Shown here one piece after another: positions 43,103 to 51,612 of a stretch of DNA of 64,000 bases; position 1 is the stretch's first letter, and every line of letters starts with the position of its first letter. Both the position numbers and the translations under genes were made by a program. Source of the stretch: Dysgonamonadaceae bacterium (GTDB lineage: Bacteria > Bacteroidota > Bacteroidia > Bacteroidales > Dysgonomonadaceae); assembly GCA_031254645.1 (NCBI GenBank), contig JAIRUA010000008.1, positions 51,210 through 115,209 of the forward strand, written 5' to 3'. Below the pieces are notes generated by a model. That model made no database searches. It was not told the origin of the DNA and saw only the letters and a list, made by a program, of their open reading frames with translations.

Positions 43103-43143
43103 AAAAGCAAGGGTACGGCATCAGCTATATCCTTGCTTTTCTT
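43103..43143. terminator. Bidirectional terminator
   Basis: AAAAGCAAGG (43103-43112) pairs with CCTTGCTTTT (43131-43140), between the convergent DUF6263 gene and the Gfo/Idh gene that ends the PUL-like locus. Confidence 0.7.
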
Positions 43144-43162
43144 TTATTTGCAATACATTAAT

Positions 43163-44503
43163 CTACACTTTCGGCTCCCAACCCGGCTCATAAGTACGAC
43201 TCCAAAGAGATTGCGCTTTACGATCGTTGTTGAGAATATGTCCGGTACGCGGATTGATATCAAGTGTTATCCCTGTACGCTGTGCAATATTGCCCAAATG
43301 CAGCAATAATGCAGTACGACGACCAACTTCGATATCGGCATTGAGTGTTGCATTGCCGCGAATGGTTTCAATGAAATTTTGAGCGTGTACCGCGTCCATA
43401 CCCAAATCCGGACTAACAGTATTTGTGCGATCAACGGCTTCGGCAGGAGCACTGTCAGCGGTACGACTGTTCTTGATTTCTCTATTTCCTCTGTCGTAAA
43501 CGATGTAGTCATTTCCGCCGGAATTCTGTATGGAGCCATTTGTACCATAAAATACGATACCACGGGATTCACCGTTGGTTCGCCAATTGGTGTTACTCAA
43601 ACCTTCCCAAGTAATTAACTTGCCTCCGGGAAACTCCATATTAATCGTTTGGGTATCGGGCGTTTCCCACGAATCATCATATAAAAATCGATGTCCGTGC
43701 GATGACACCCTGGTTGGAAATTCAACGCCTAACCCCCAACGAGCCACATCTACTTCGTGCGTAGCATTGTTGAGCGCTTCGCCTGTACCCCAATGCCAAA
43801 GCCAATGCCAGTCATAGTGCACAAGCCCCTGCTCGTAAGGTTTGCGAGGAGCAGGACCCTGCCAAAGATTCCAATCCAACCATTCGGGAACAGCAGTGGG
43901 TTGCAGATTTGTTGCTCCGCGTCGGCGTGCGTACCAGGTTTTTGCCATAAACACGTCGCCAATGATGCCATCGCGTATGTCTTGAATCATTTGATTGATA
44001 TGATTCGCTGAACGACGTTGGGTAAATAGTTGAACAATACGGTTGTTTTTGCGGGCTGCTTCCACAGTAAGCTCTCCTTCTCTCGGATTGTGGCTACCCG
44101 GTTTTTCAACTAAAACGTGTTTCCCCATATTACAGCCGATGATGGCTGCCGGTGCGTGCCAAAAGTCGGGCATAGCAATCACTAAAGCATCTACTCCCGA
44201 ATTTTCCAATGCTTTTCGGAAATCCTTTTCGGCAGTGGGTCTGCGGGTCTGTACTTCCGCAACAGATTCGACAGTTCTTGCCATTGCACGCGAGTCTACA
44301 TCGCAAACGTAACCAACTTCGCAGTTAGGAAGTCCGGCTAAAGTAGTAGCCAAGGATCTGCCGCGACTGTTGACTCCCGCTACGGCAACCACTACTCTTT
44401 CATTGGGCGATCTGGTTGACAATATTGTGGGCATTGCAATTTTCGATACGCTAAGACCGGCAACGGCAAGTCCGGTTTTTTTGATAAAATCTCTTCTAAT
44501 CAT
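43163..44503 (-). CDS. Gfo/Idh/MocA oxidoreductase with Tat-type signal
   Basis: A 446-residue NAD(P)-dependent sugar dehydrogenase-type enzyme, probably periplasmic: MIRRDFIKKTGLAVAG is a Tat-like leader (RRDFIK). The nucleotide-binding Rossmann start is VAGVNSRGRS (41-50), and the catalytic EKP motif is at 133-135 (EKPGSH). The C-terminal domain contains WHWLWHWGTGEALNNATHEVD with the active-site histidine region, and a tail typical of the GH109-like/long exported subgroup. In the same operon are two DUF1080 proteins, so 3-oxidation of a sugar coupled to DUF1080 cleavage is a reasonable model. It is the last gene of the locus. Confidence 0.9.
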   Translation of the reverse strand: MIRRDFIKKTGLAVAGLSVSKIAMPTILSTRSPNERVVVAVAGVNSRGRSLATTLAGLPNCEVGYVCDVDSRAMARTVESVAEVQTRRPTAEKDFRKALENSGVDALVIAMPDFWHAPAAIIGCNMGKHVLVEKPGSHNPREGELTVEAARKNNRIVQLFTQRRSANHINQMIQDIRDGIIGDVFMAKTWYARRRGATNLQPTAVPEWLDWNLWQGPAPRKPYEQGLVHYDWHWLWHWGTGEALNNATHEVDVARWGLGVEFPTRVSSHGHRFLYDDSWETPDTQTINMEFPGGKLITWEGLSNTNWRTNGESRGIVFYGTNGSIQNSGGNDYIVYDRGNREIKNSRTADSAPAEAVDRTNTVSPDLGMDAVHAQNFIETIRGNATLNADIEVGRRTALLLHLGNIAQRTGITLDINPRTGHILNNDRKAQSLWSRTYEPGWEPKV

Positions 44504-44528
44504 TTAATTGTATATTATTGTTAATAAA

Positions 44529-45200
44529 TTAAGAATCTCGAGCTATTCTCTGAGAATGTATAAATTCATCCCATAACTCGTCAACTGTTTTACCTGTAGA
44601 TTCTTTAAAGAAATCGACAGCGAACTTTCCTTCGCGACAAACGGCATTGAGCCGCTTGATAAATCCGGCATCATAAGTCCGCACTATCCAGTCGAAAAAT
44701 GCGGCGGTAGTGCGATAACTGTCTGTGTATCGCGCTCTATCAAGATTATTGATACGACAGGTTACATCGCCGTTTCTTTCGTAGTAAAAAAATCGCAGGT
44801 AATCTGCAATTCCTTCTGTTACCCAACCGGGAACTCCGCGAAAACGGTATGCTTGAATAATGTGTATCAACTCGTGCACCACTATGCCGGTATCATCAGG
44901 GCGATTATTAACACGATTAACAGCAATGTGTATTTGATTCCGTACGGCGTGTCCAACTCCATCCATATGTCTGATAATGACGACTATTGAATCCGTCGGC
45001 GTGAACCCGTCGGAATCAAGCAGCGCTACAAGATGAGGATACTGTTCTTTGGCTATTTCGGCAATTTTCTCTGCCCATTCTTGGGTTTCGGGAGCGTCGG
45101 AAGTATCAATTGTAACTATTAACGGACGCAACGGTTGGGCATCAAGATTAGCCGCGAAGCAGAACAGCAGAATTAAAAATACAGATAATCTAATGCTCAT
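44529..45200 (-). CDS. Basic secretory protein-family metallopeptidase
   Basis: A 223-residue exported protein, signal peptide about 1-21. The zinc motif HELIH (His109, Glu110, His113) is followed by VPGWVTEGIADYLRF (123-137), the conserved W-x-x-E-G-I-A-D-Y motif of the BSP family, in which Glu129 or the nearby Asp is the probable third ligand. The family occurs in plants and bacteria and is classed as a peptidase, with few functions known. Its stop is 25 bases from the Gfo/Idh gene and its ATG overlaps the DUF1080 stop by one base, so it is a true member of the operon. A protease in a sugar locus suggests a glycoprotein substrate. Confidence 0.85.
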   Translation of the reverse strand: MSIRLSVFLILLFCFAANLDAQPLRPLIVTIDTSDAPETQEWAEKIAEIAKEQYPHLVALLDSDGFTPTDSIVVIIRHMDGVGHAVRNQIHIAVNRVNNRPDDTGIVVHELIHIIQAYRFRGVPGWVTEGIADYLRFFYYERNGDVTCRINNLDRARYTDSYRTTAAFFDWIVRTYDAGFIKRLNAVCREGKFAVDFFKESTGKTVDELWDEFIHSQRIARDS

Positions 45201-46126
45201 TATAGTTCTTTTATTCTGATGTTGCGAAACAAAACGACAGTTTCCGGGTCGTGCCCTTGAAGTTGGATTGTTCCGGCTTGAGTACGCAATCCGTTACGGG
45301 GATTATTGTGCGGCTCACGCTCATCTGTCCAGTCTGTTACCTGAATTCCATTGACCCACGTTGCCATTCTCGCACCCCTGGCAATGATCGTTAAATAGTT
45401 CCATTCTCCGTCTTTTGGTGCAACATTTCTCGCTATTTGACGGCGGAAAATTCCTCCGGTTTCGGTGCCGATGAAATTTTGATAATCTCTTTCCGAAGGA
45501 TTATTAAGAATCTGCGCTTCGTAACCATTCATTCTCTCGCCCGGAATACTCCGAAAGAAAACGCCGCTATTGACTCCCTCGCCCACCGGACGCACCGGAG
45601 TATAATACTCCAATTGCAGAATGAAGTCAGCAAATGCGTCCACAGTTTCCAACGAGCCTCCTCCTTTCGTCAAGCGTATCACTCGATCTTCAACAAAGGC
45701 TTCAACAGTGCCGTGTTTTCTCCAGCCTGTCAAGATTCTGCCATCGAAAAGCGAGGTCATTTCGCTCTGGTCTACCGTGAATATACCTGTTGTTGTGTTT
45801 ACCGCAAAAGTTCCTTCCAGCGGACTTCTGCCGGCGAAAAAGAAATAGAATGGTGAATCTTCAAAAAGATTGCCGGTAAAATGCAGTGCTCCGCTTTGAA
45901 CCCTTGCATTGCCTCCCCAGCCGAATGTGCTTACGCCATCGAAGATTCGAAGCGTTCCGTTCTGCAATTCCTCTTCGGAAAGCGGCGCAAAGCCGGTGAA
46001 AATCACCCTCGCGCTTTCAGGTGTCTGAGATGGTGCCGGCGCTTCTTGCGAAAAGGAAATCGCGACAGAAAAACAACACAGGAGAACAGTGAAAAAAACT
46101 TTTTTTCCCAATAATGAATTAGTCAT
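45200..46126 (-). CDS. DUF1080 protein with extra N-terminal beta region
   Basis: A 308-residue exported protein, signal peptide about 1-26 (SFSQ). The DUF1080 domain proper begins LFDGRILTGWRKHG near 115-128 and includes GVNSGVFFRSIPGERMNGYEAQILNN (about 184-209, the central NSG and E-x-Q motifs) and closing strands GTIQLQGHDPETVVLFRNI. Ahead of it, residues 45-110 contain a second entry-like motif LRIFDGVSTFGWGG, as if part of the domain had been duplicated. The active-site set is otherwise normal. It is translationally coupled to the BSP peptidase gene. Role as a 3-keto-glycoside hydrolase or lyase is inferred. Confidence 0.85.
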   Translation of the reverse strand: MTNSLLGKKVFFTVLLCCFSVAISFSQEAPAPSQTPESARVIFTGFAPLSEEELQNGTLRIFDGVSTFGWGGNARVQSGALHFTGNLFEDSPFYFFFAGRSPLEGTFAVNTTTGIFTVDQSEMTSLFDGRILTGWRKHGTVEAFVEDRVIRLTKGGGSLETVDAFADFILQLEYYTPVRPVGEGVNSGVFFRSIPGERMNGYEAQILNNPSERDYQNFIGTETGGIFRRQIARNVAPKDGEWNYLTIIARGARMATWVNGIQVTDWTDEREPHNNPRNGLRTQAGTIQLQGHDPETVVLFRNIRIKEL

Positions 46127-46187
46127 CTTTTTTGTTTTACTTGTAAATTATATAGTTTATGAAATTGCACTGTAAAGTTTGACATAT

Positions 46188-46223
46188 AATCTCTAACAGG
46201 GTTTAGAAGCCCTGTTAGAGATT
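46188..46223. promoter_or_regulatory. Hairpin between the two DUF1080 genes
   Basis: AATCTCTAACAGGG (46188-46201) is perfectly complementary to CCCTGTTAGAGATT (46210-46223). It lies in the 186-base gap inside the locus and lacks a T-run on the minus strand, so processing or attenuation is more likely than full termination. Confidence 0.6.
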
Positions 46224-46312
46224 GGTGTTGCGGATACCACACAGTTCTTGTGACTCAATGAGTTCCGCACGCGGAAAAAACGCAAGTATACGGAAATATT
46301 CTCTCATTCTCA

Positions 46313-47017
46313 TTATAATCTTTTGATTTTAATATTTTTGAAAGATACAACATCTGCGTGGTCTTGCAACAAAATGGGCGATTGCGTTGGCGTTCCCCAA
46401 TTTGTGTCGGTTCTAAACTTGCTTAATTCTTTCAATTCATCCCATTCTTTGCTGAATCGCTCAAAATCAACTATTTTTACGCTATTGAGCCAATGTTGTA
46501 TTTTGTTATCCTTCGCAACGATGCGAGCGTGATTCCACTCGCCGGGCGGATTGCTCCCTTGGAAGTTTGGGGGTATCATATCATACAAACCGCCTTGCAG
46601 GCGATTGCCGTTTCTTCCTTGTTTCGCATCCGGATGCTTGTCGTCGTCCAAAATTTGGAATTCTAAACCCAACGTAGTGCCGGGCAAAATGTAATACTTG
46701 ATGCCGCTGTTACCGGCTTCGGCAATGCGGAAGTCAAGTGACAATTCAAAATCTTGAAACGATTCTTCAGTAATAATATCGCCAGGGCGAGGTCTGACAG
46801 TGTTGTCAAGCGTTATCATACCATCTTCGATTACCCAACCTGCTTCGGGAAAATCTCGACCGTTTCTTGAACTTGTCCAACCGTTGGAAGTTTCACCATC
46901 GAATAAAAGAATCCAGCCGTCTTTTATCTCTTTGCGAGACAGCATATTGTCTTGTTGAGTTTCTGAACAAGCGTAAAGCGTAATAAGAGTTAAAAATAGG
47001 ACAATTACTTTTTTCAT
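46313..47017 (-). CDS. DUF1080 lipoprotein
   Basis: A 234-residue lipoprotein; lipobox TLYAC with Cys17. The single DUF1080 domain is standard: ILLFDGETSNGWTS (about 36-49), AEAGNSGIKYYI (near 98-109), LEFQILDDDKHPD, GEWNHARIVAKDNKIQHWLNS split into two strands, and SPILLQDHADVVSFKNIKI at the end. It is an outer-membrane-facing or periplasmic partner of the next DUF1080 protein. The pair differs in anchor and N-terminus, so they are not simply redundant. Confidence 0.88.
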   Translation of the reverse strand: MKKVIVLFLTLITLYACSETQQDNMLSRKEIKDGWILLFDGETSNGWTSSRNGRDFPEAGWVIEDGMITLDNTVRPRPGDIITEESFQDFELSLDFRIAEAGNSGIKYYILPGTTLGLEFQILDDDKHPDAKQGRNGNRLQGGLYDMIPPNFQGSNPPGEWNHARIVAKDNKIQHWLNSVKIVDFERFSKEWDELKELSKFRTDTNWGTPTQSPILLQDHADVVSFKNIKIKRL

Positions 47018-47042
47018 AATGTTGTTTAGTTAGTGTATAAGG

Positions 47043-47080
47043 GTCTGTTTAAATTTTATTCGTTTAAAATTTAAACAGAC
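47043..47080. promoter_or_regulatory. Perfect 16-bp hairpin downstream of the lipoprotein pair
   Basis: GTCTGTTTAAATTTTA (47043-47058) is exactly complementary to 47065-47080, six-base loop. It separates the SusCD/lipoprotein part from the enzyme part of the locus. Confidence 0.65.
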
Positions 47081-47089
47081 TCTATAAAT

Positions 47090-48349
47090 TTAAAGATCAT
47101 CGCCCCAAAGGACAATTCTACCAATACTGATAGCAGGAAGGCCACCGTCAGCCGACATATTCCAGACAGATTTAATAATTAAGCGGATGTAGCGTACGCG
47201 ACAGTCTTCATCAACTTGAAATTCTTCTCCGGCTTGCCAAGCGTCAGCTCCACCCTGATTGTTAATTTCGTGGTCACCCAACAACACCCAATCATTTTGC
47301 CAAGGTCCACCGGCTGCCCAATAAGCTGCATCGTTCGGATCTGCTTTCAGGTCATTGGTTCCCCAAAGTTCAAATGTTCTTGGATTATTACCCGTGAAGG
47401 GACTATTGTCTGTCCTTGACCAGAGACGGAAACGACTGATATTTGCCGGCACACCCATATCAAACGTGAAATGATTCGGGTATGGTTGTCCTGACACCGT
47501 ATGCAATATATTGGGATTGTTTGTAGCAGTGAGAGTCCATAGATTGCTGAGCGGACGATTGTTATTTACTGTGGTATTGTCTCCGGCTAATATCACTGTT
47601 GAGAAATTTGCCGGATTGATTTCTCTTTCGAATACGGGTATCACATATGACACCGGACGAGATGTCATTGGATCCAATGCATTTTCGTGCAGATAAGTAG
47701 TCGCAACACTAATTCTATCGCCTGCATTCAAACCGGTCAAGATAGTTTGGATGTCTCCATTTTCTACTCGAACAGATATTTGCTCTCCGTTTATCTCATA
47801 GCTCACGGTAACATACTGCACATCTTGGCTAGCAATCGGATCCCAAGTGATTATTGTACCTTCCGGTTGTCGCATAATAGAAGCTACACTTCTATTCCTC
47901 AATGCGCCTCTATGCACCTCACCAAAAACGGTGGTAACTACCTCTTGCGGCATCGAAAAATGACCATAATTATCTCTGGTAATCAGTTCAAATACATAAT
48001 CGCGCTCAGGCATATTCGGTATGTAATAACTCATCGGAATAATACCGCTTTGAGTGCGATTTACGGGCACCACTACTGAGTCAGCACGTTGATTCCAATA
48101 GATAATTGTTCTGGTAACACGCGGGTCGGCGGTCAATTGCCAAGCAAGGCGAACTCTTTCAAATCCGGGAAAGACTCTCAACGAGTCTACCGCACCGGTA
48201 TAAATGGTCATACCACGATCGTAGTATTTTTGATGAATACTATTCATATCATCGCAAGTAGTTACCAAACCCAACAAGAACAAAGGGAATAATATCACAA
48301 GAAACTTGCAGATTCTTTTTGATAGTTTTGATATTATATAATTCTTCAT
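47090..48349 (-). CDS. DUF4998/DUF5000-type discoidin-like surface lipoprotein
   Basis: A 419-residue lipoprotein when started at MKNYIISK; Cys32 (LVTTC) is the lipidation site. The first half has the DUF4998 pattern (YYDRGMTIYTGAVDSLRVF, then VRLAWQLTADPRVTRTIIYW), followed by a fibronectin-like segment, and the last ~140 residues form a discoidin-like DUF5000 domain (RPLSNLWTLT, GNNPRTFELWGTNDL, WQNDWVLLGDHEI, RVRYIRLIIKSVW). It occupies the SusE/F position, after SusD, where such proteins bind glycan at the surface. The tail is homologous to the next gene's tail. Confidence 0.82.
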   Translation of the reverse strand: MKNYIISKLSKRICKFLVILFPLFLLGLVTTCDDMNSIHQKYYDRGMTIYTGAVDSLRVFPGFERVRLAWQLTADPRVTRTIIYWNQRADSVVVPVNRTQSGIIPMSYYIPNMPERDYVFELITRDNYGHFSMPQEVVTTVFGEVHRGALRNRSVASIMRQPEGTIITWDPIASQDVQYVTVSYEINGEQISVRVENGDIQTILTGLNAGDRISVATTYLHENALDPMTSRPVSYVIPVFEREINPANFSTVILAGDNTTVNNNRPLSNLWTLTATNNPNILHTVSGQPYPNHFTFDMGVPANISRFRLWSRTDNSPFTGNNPRTFELWGTNDLKADPNDAAYWAAGGPWQNDWVLLGDHEINNQGGADAWQAGEEFQVDEDCRVRYIRLIIKSVWNMSADGGLPAISIGRIVLWGDDL

Positions 48350-48371
48350 ATTTTTTCTGTTTAAAAAATTA

Positions 48372-49631
48372 TTATTCATCTCGTACGCCATCATCGCCAA
48401 AGATAGAAATCTCCATAATATGCAGAGCAGCAGTCCTCTGCCAAGTCTCTTTCACTACAAAGCGAAGGTATTGTATTTCGCCTGTACCAGGCTCAAACAT
48501 AAACTCGTGTCCGGCTCTTTCGGCAGCTATGTCTTCTTCGGTATTGATTCCTACCGGAAGCCCGGAAGGCTTAACAGTTTCAAAATCACCCAAGAAGACC
48601 CAGTCGTCCTGCCAAGGACCGCTTCGCCAATGCTCGTTATTGAATGGGTATTTCAACTCTGTTGTTCCCCATACTTCAAAAAATCGAGGATTGTGTTGAC
48701 TCCAAACCCATTGGTTTGAACCTCCCGTTCGATTCCAAAGCATCATACGACTCAAATTAGCCCGTACACCCAAATCAATGGTAAATGTTTGGGGCGGCAC
48801 CCCGGAAGGATCGCCGGCAACAGTATGCCATATTTGACCATCTTCAAGCCTTCCATTCCATATATTGCTAAGCGGACGATTTTGATTTACCGAATTGTTA
48901 TCTCCTAACAGGTAGCCATCTCTGAATCTGCTTTTATCCAACTCTCTTTCAAACAGTGGCTCTGCTACTATCCTAAATGTATCAGTTCTGTTTCCAAATC
49001 TATCTATCAATACTGCTCCAAACATACGCGCTTCTGTGTTGTATCCGCGAATTGATCTTCTGTCGCTTGACAAAGTAGAAAATGCCAAACTAAACTCTTC
49101 CCATCGTCCATAATCATCTACTGCTAAAAGGAAAGCTCCTATTAATGCATTGTGTTCGTTTGCCCAACGTATTACCACTCCACCAAAATCAGGTTCTGCT
49201 TCCAATGTATTGAAAATAGTTAGATAAGGAGGTTCTAATGGGATGAAAGACCCTCTGTGGGGCTGTGAACGATTTTCACTATGATTCACCAAGTAAAGTG
49301 TAAAATCACAAGGAGCTATTCCTCCCAATCCTTCTATTATTACTTGATTGGTGTAAATGGAAGAACGGACGATTTTGGTTTCTCCCCTCACCGAGTATTC
49401 GCACATTACATACGCGATATCGGTTTCGTTCGGGATATCGTACATTAATATAGCTCCGCCCGGAATAGGCTCAGTCCGTACATTCGTAACCGGAGAAGGT
49501 ATTGCCCCACTGGTAAGAGGTTGCCCTACCATGTCTTCTTTGCAAGAAGCGAATATCATCAGCATTGCAACAACAATCCCGATGGCACTTGTGCAAAAAA
49601 ACATTTTTCTATTCATTTGTTTCTGTTTCAT
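48372..49631 (-). CDS. DUF4959/DUF5126/DUF5000-type discoidin-like surface lipoprotein
   Basis: A 419-residue lipoprotein, lipobox IFASC with Cys30. Three domains follow: DUF4959-like (about 38-125, PVTNVRTEPIPGGAILMYD), DUF5126-like (about 130-230, LEAEPDFGGVVIRWANEHN) and a discoidin-like DUF5000 tail (about 255-415: RPLSNIWNG, QTFTIDLGVRANLSRMMLW, NPRFFEVWGTTELKYP, WQDDWVFLGDFETVKPSG). These multi-domain proteins lie next to SusCD in many Bacteroidota glycan loci. It begins 45 bases after the SusD stop. Glycan binding is inferred. Confidence 0.85.
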   Translation of the reverse strand: MKQKQMNRKMFFCTSAIGIVVAMLMIFASCKEDMVGQPLTSGAIPSPVTNVRTEPIPGGAILMYDIPNETDIAYVMCEYSVRGETKIVRSSIYTNQVIIEGLGGIAPCDFTLYLVNHSENRSQPHRGSFIPLEPPYLTIFNTLEAEPDFGGVVIRWANEHNALIGAFLLAVDDYGRWEEFSLAFSTLSSDRRSIRGYNTEARMFGAVLIDRFGNRTDTFRIVAEPLFERELDKSRFRDGYLLGDNNSVNQNRPLSNIWNGRLEDGQIWHTVAGDPSGVPPQTFTIDLGVRANLSRMMLWNRTGGSNQWVWSQHNPRFFEVWGTTELKYPFNNEHWRSGPWQDDWVFLGDFETVKPSGLPVGINTEEDIAAERAGHEFMFEPGTGEIQYLRFVVKETWQRTAALHIMEISIFGDDGVRDE

Positions 49632-49675
49632 ACTTTATTTAAGTTTTATAAAGTTCGTGATTCATTATCATTATC

Positions 49676-51592
49676 TTACCAGCCCGGATTTTGTTCCAAA
49701 TTGATATTTCGTATAATCGCGTGTGAGCGAATAGGCCAGAGATAGTCTCTAGTAGAGAAGTTACGGCTATTGAAATATGTTCTTACGCGATAATATTCCT
49801 CTTGGCTTGTTGCCTGATAATCCCAGCCTTGCATCGGTTGGTTTAGATATTTCATCGCATCTTTCCAACGGCGAAGGTCAAAGAAGCGTTGTCCTTCAAA
49901 TGACAGTTCAATATTTCGTTCACGTTTGATAATCTCGCGCATTCCCTCTTTGCTTAACGGTTTGCCCGGCATATTAGAATATCGCGCCCACGAGTCAACC
50001 ACGCCTTCCAATCCGGCGCGTTCCCGAATAATATCTATCCAATACCACACTTCATTGTTAGGCGTATCTTGTACTTCATTTGCCGCTTCGGCACGAAGCA
50101 AATAAAGGTCTGCCAACCGTATATTGGGAATGGTAAAACGCCAAGTTTGAGGAGAATTGGCAGTTACCGATGAGCGGGGGCTGACTAATTTTTTGATAAA
50201 ATAGCCGGACATAATGTGATTATTGTTATTAATAACGCCGTGTACTTGCCCGCTCCGGGCTTCTATCATCACAGAGCCATCTGCTCCCGGTGCCGTAAGC
50301 GACTCAAATAGTCCTCTGTCGAATCCTAAAAAGGCATAGAAACGCGGCTCGCGATAAAAGTTGAGATGTGCCGTTATTTCACCGCTTCTGATATAATATT
50401 GATGGAAGTTACCGGTATCTCTTCGCACTTCAAAACGCTCGGCATAATTCCAAAATATGTCTTCGTCAATGGGTATCCCACGTGTTGTATAATACAGTTC
50501 TGCCATCTTCAGCGTAGTCCCTACTTCTCCAATACCTCCCGGGTTATTAAAAGATGCCCATTTTGGCGTTACAAAATTTTGAAAATTATTGGTTTCATTG
50601 CGTGCCGGATGCGCCCAAATCACTTCCTGATTGAAGTTCACAGGTCTTTCACTCACTGCACCGCGCAATGTATATTTCAACCTTGTTGTTTCAGACATTA
50701 GTATTGCACCGGGAGTGAAATCAAATAATTGATGTCCGTTTTCGTACGCCATTTCGATTGCTTCATCAACTGCTTTCAGCGCTTTCTCCCATTTGGTATT
50801 GTCGTAAGTGGTTGAAAAAAGATGTCTCCCTCTTCTATCTGTGAAATTGGCATAATCGGGATTACCGTTAAACAATGGGCTTGCTGCCCAAACCAACACC
50901 TTGGCTTTCACAGATCTGGCAATTAGCTCTGTAACACGCCCTTGCTCCGTGAACGTATCATAAATCATCGGCGGAAGATATGCCATACTCTCATCTAGCA
51001 GATTTACAATAAATTCCACTACCTCATCTACCGGATCGCGAAATACACGTACTTCTTCCGGTGGTGCATTTATCGACAGATTGACATCTACAATAGGAAT
51101 CGGTCCGTACATTTTCAACAGGAAAAAATGCAGATAAGCCTTGATAAACTTTACCTCCGAAATCCACCTTAACCGTTCCCATTCGGGTAAATCGGGTACT
51201 CGGTGAATGTTTTCTAGAAATATATTGCAATCGCGTATGCCTACCCACAGTTCTCTACCGCCATTCCTGCCGTCCCAATAATCCTGAATAGGGTCTGTGG
51301 CATTCTGTTCGCCGCGAGCAATGCGCGATCCGTTTCTGGTATTTTGCGGAAGTGTCATATTCCACAAAATATCATCTGAGCCTACATTGCCGGGATAGTT
51401 AAAAGGGTCGTTTTGGTTGGGTATCATATTGTAGCAACCAAACAGAAATCGCTCGGCATTGATCCGATTAGAAAAGGCATTGTCCAAAGTAGCCACACCG
51501 TCGGGCACGATATCCAACCAATCGGCACAACCGGCAAAAAAGCCACAACACACTAATACTGAAATTTTTATCGATTTTATTATCTTTTTCAT
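49676..51592 (-). CDS. SusD/RagB-family nutrient-binding lipoprotein
   Basis: A 638-residue surface lipoprotein; lipobox FFAGC with Cys22. The N-terminal segment DWLDIVPDGVATLDNAF and the helical TPR framework (EVKFIKAYLHFFLLKMYGPIPIVD near 142-165) are SusD-like, and the C-terminal RGFFDLRRWKDAM-type ending is present as GQRFFDLRRWKDAMKYL. SusD caps the SusC channel and binds the incoming polymer or oligomer. The gene is 20 bases after SusC. The substrate cannot be read from sequence. Confidence 0.95.
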   Translation of the reverse strand: MKKIIKSIKISVLVCCGFFAGCADWLDIVPDGVATLDNAFSNRINAERFLFGCYNMIPNQNDPFNYPGNVGSDDILWNMTLPQNTRNGSRIARGEQNATDPIQDYWDGRNGGRELWVGIRDCNIFLENIHRVPDLPEWERLRWISEVKFIKAYLHFFLLKMYGPIPIVDVNLSINAPPEEVRVFRDPVDEVVEFIVNLLDESMAYLPPMIYDTFTEQGRVTELIARSVKAKVLVWAASPLFNGNPDYANFTDRRGRHLFSTTYDNTKWEKALKAVDEAIEMAYENGHQLFDFTPGAILMSETTRLKYTLRGAVSERPVNFNQEVIWAHPARNETNNFQNFVTPKWASFNNPGGIGEVGTTLKMAELYYTTRGIPIDEDIFWNYAERFEVRRDTGNFHQYYIRSGEITAHLNFYREPRFYAFLGFDRGLFESLTAPGADGSVMIEARSGQVHGVINNNNHIMSGYFIKKLVSPRSSVTANSPQTWRFTIPNIRLADLYLLRAEAANEVQDTPNNEVWYWIDIIRERAGLEGVVDSWARYSNMPGKPLSKEGMREIIKRERNIELSFEGQRFFDLRRWKDAMKYLNQPMQGWDYQATSQEEYYRVRTYFNSRNFSTRDYLWPIRSHAIIRNINLEQNPGW

Positions 51593-51612
51593 ACATCAAT
51601 TTTTTTAATGGG

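Noticed and set aside
48319..48699. Plus-strand frame across the gap between the two discoidin-tailed lipoproteins
   Set aside because: It is antisense to both genes, has no conserved motif and no promoter box.
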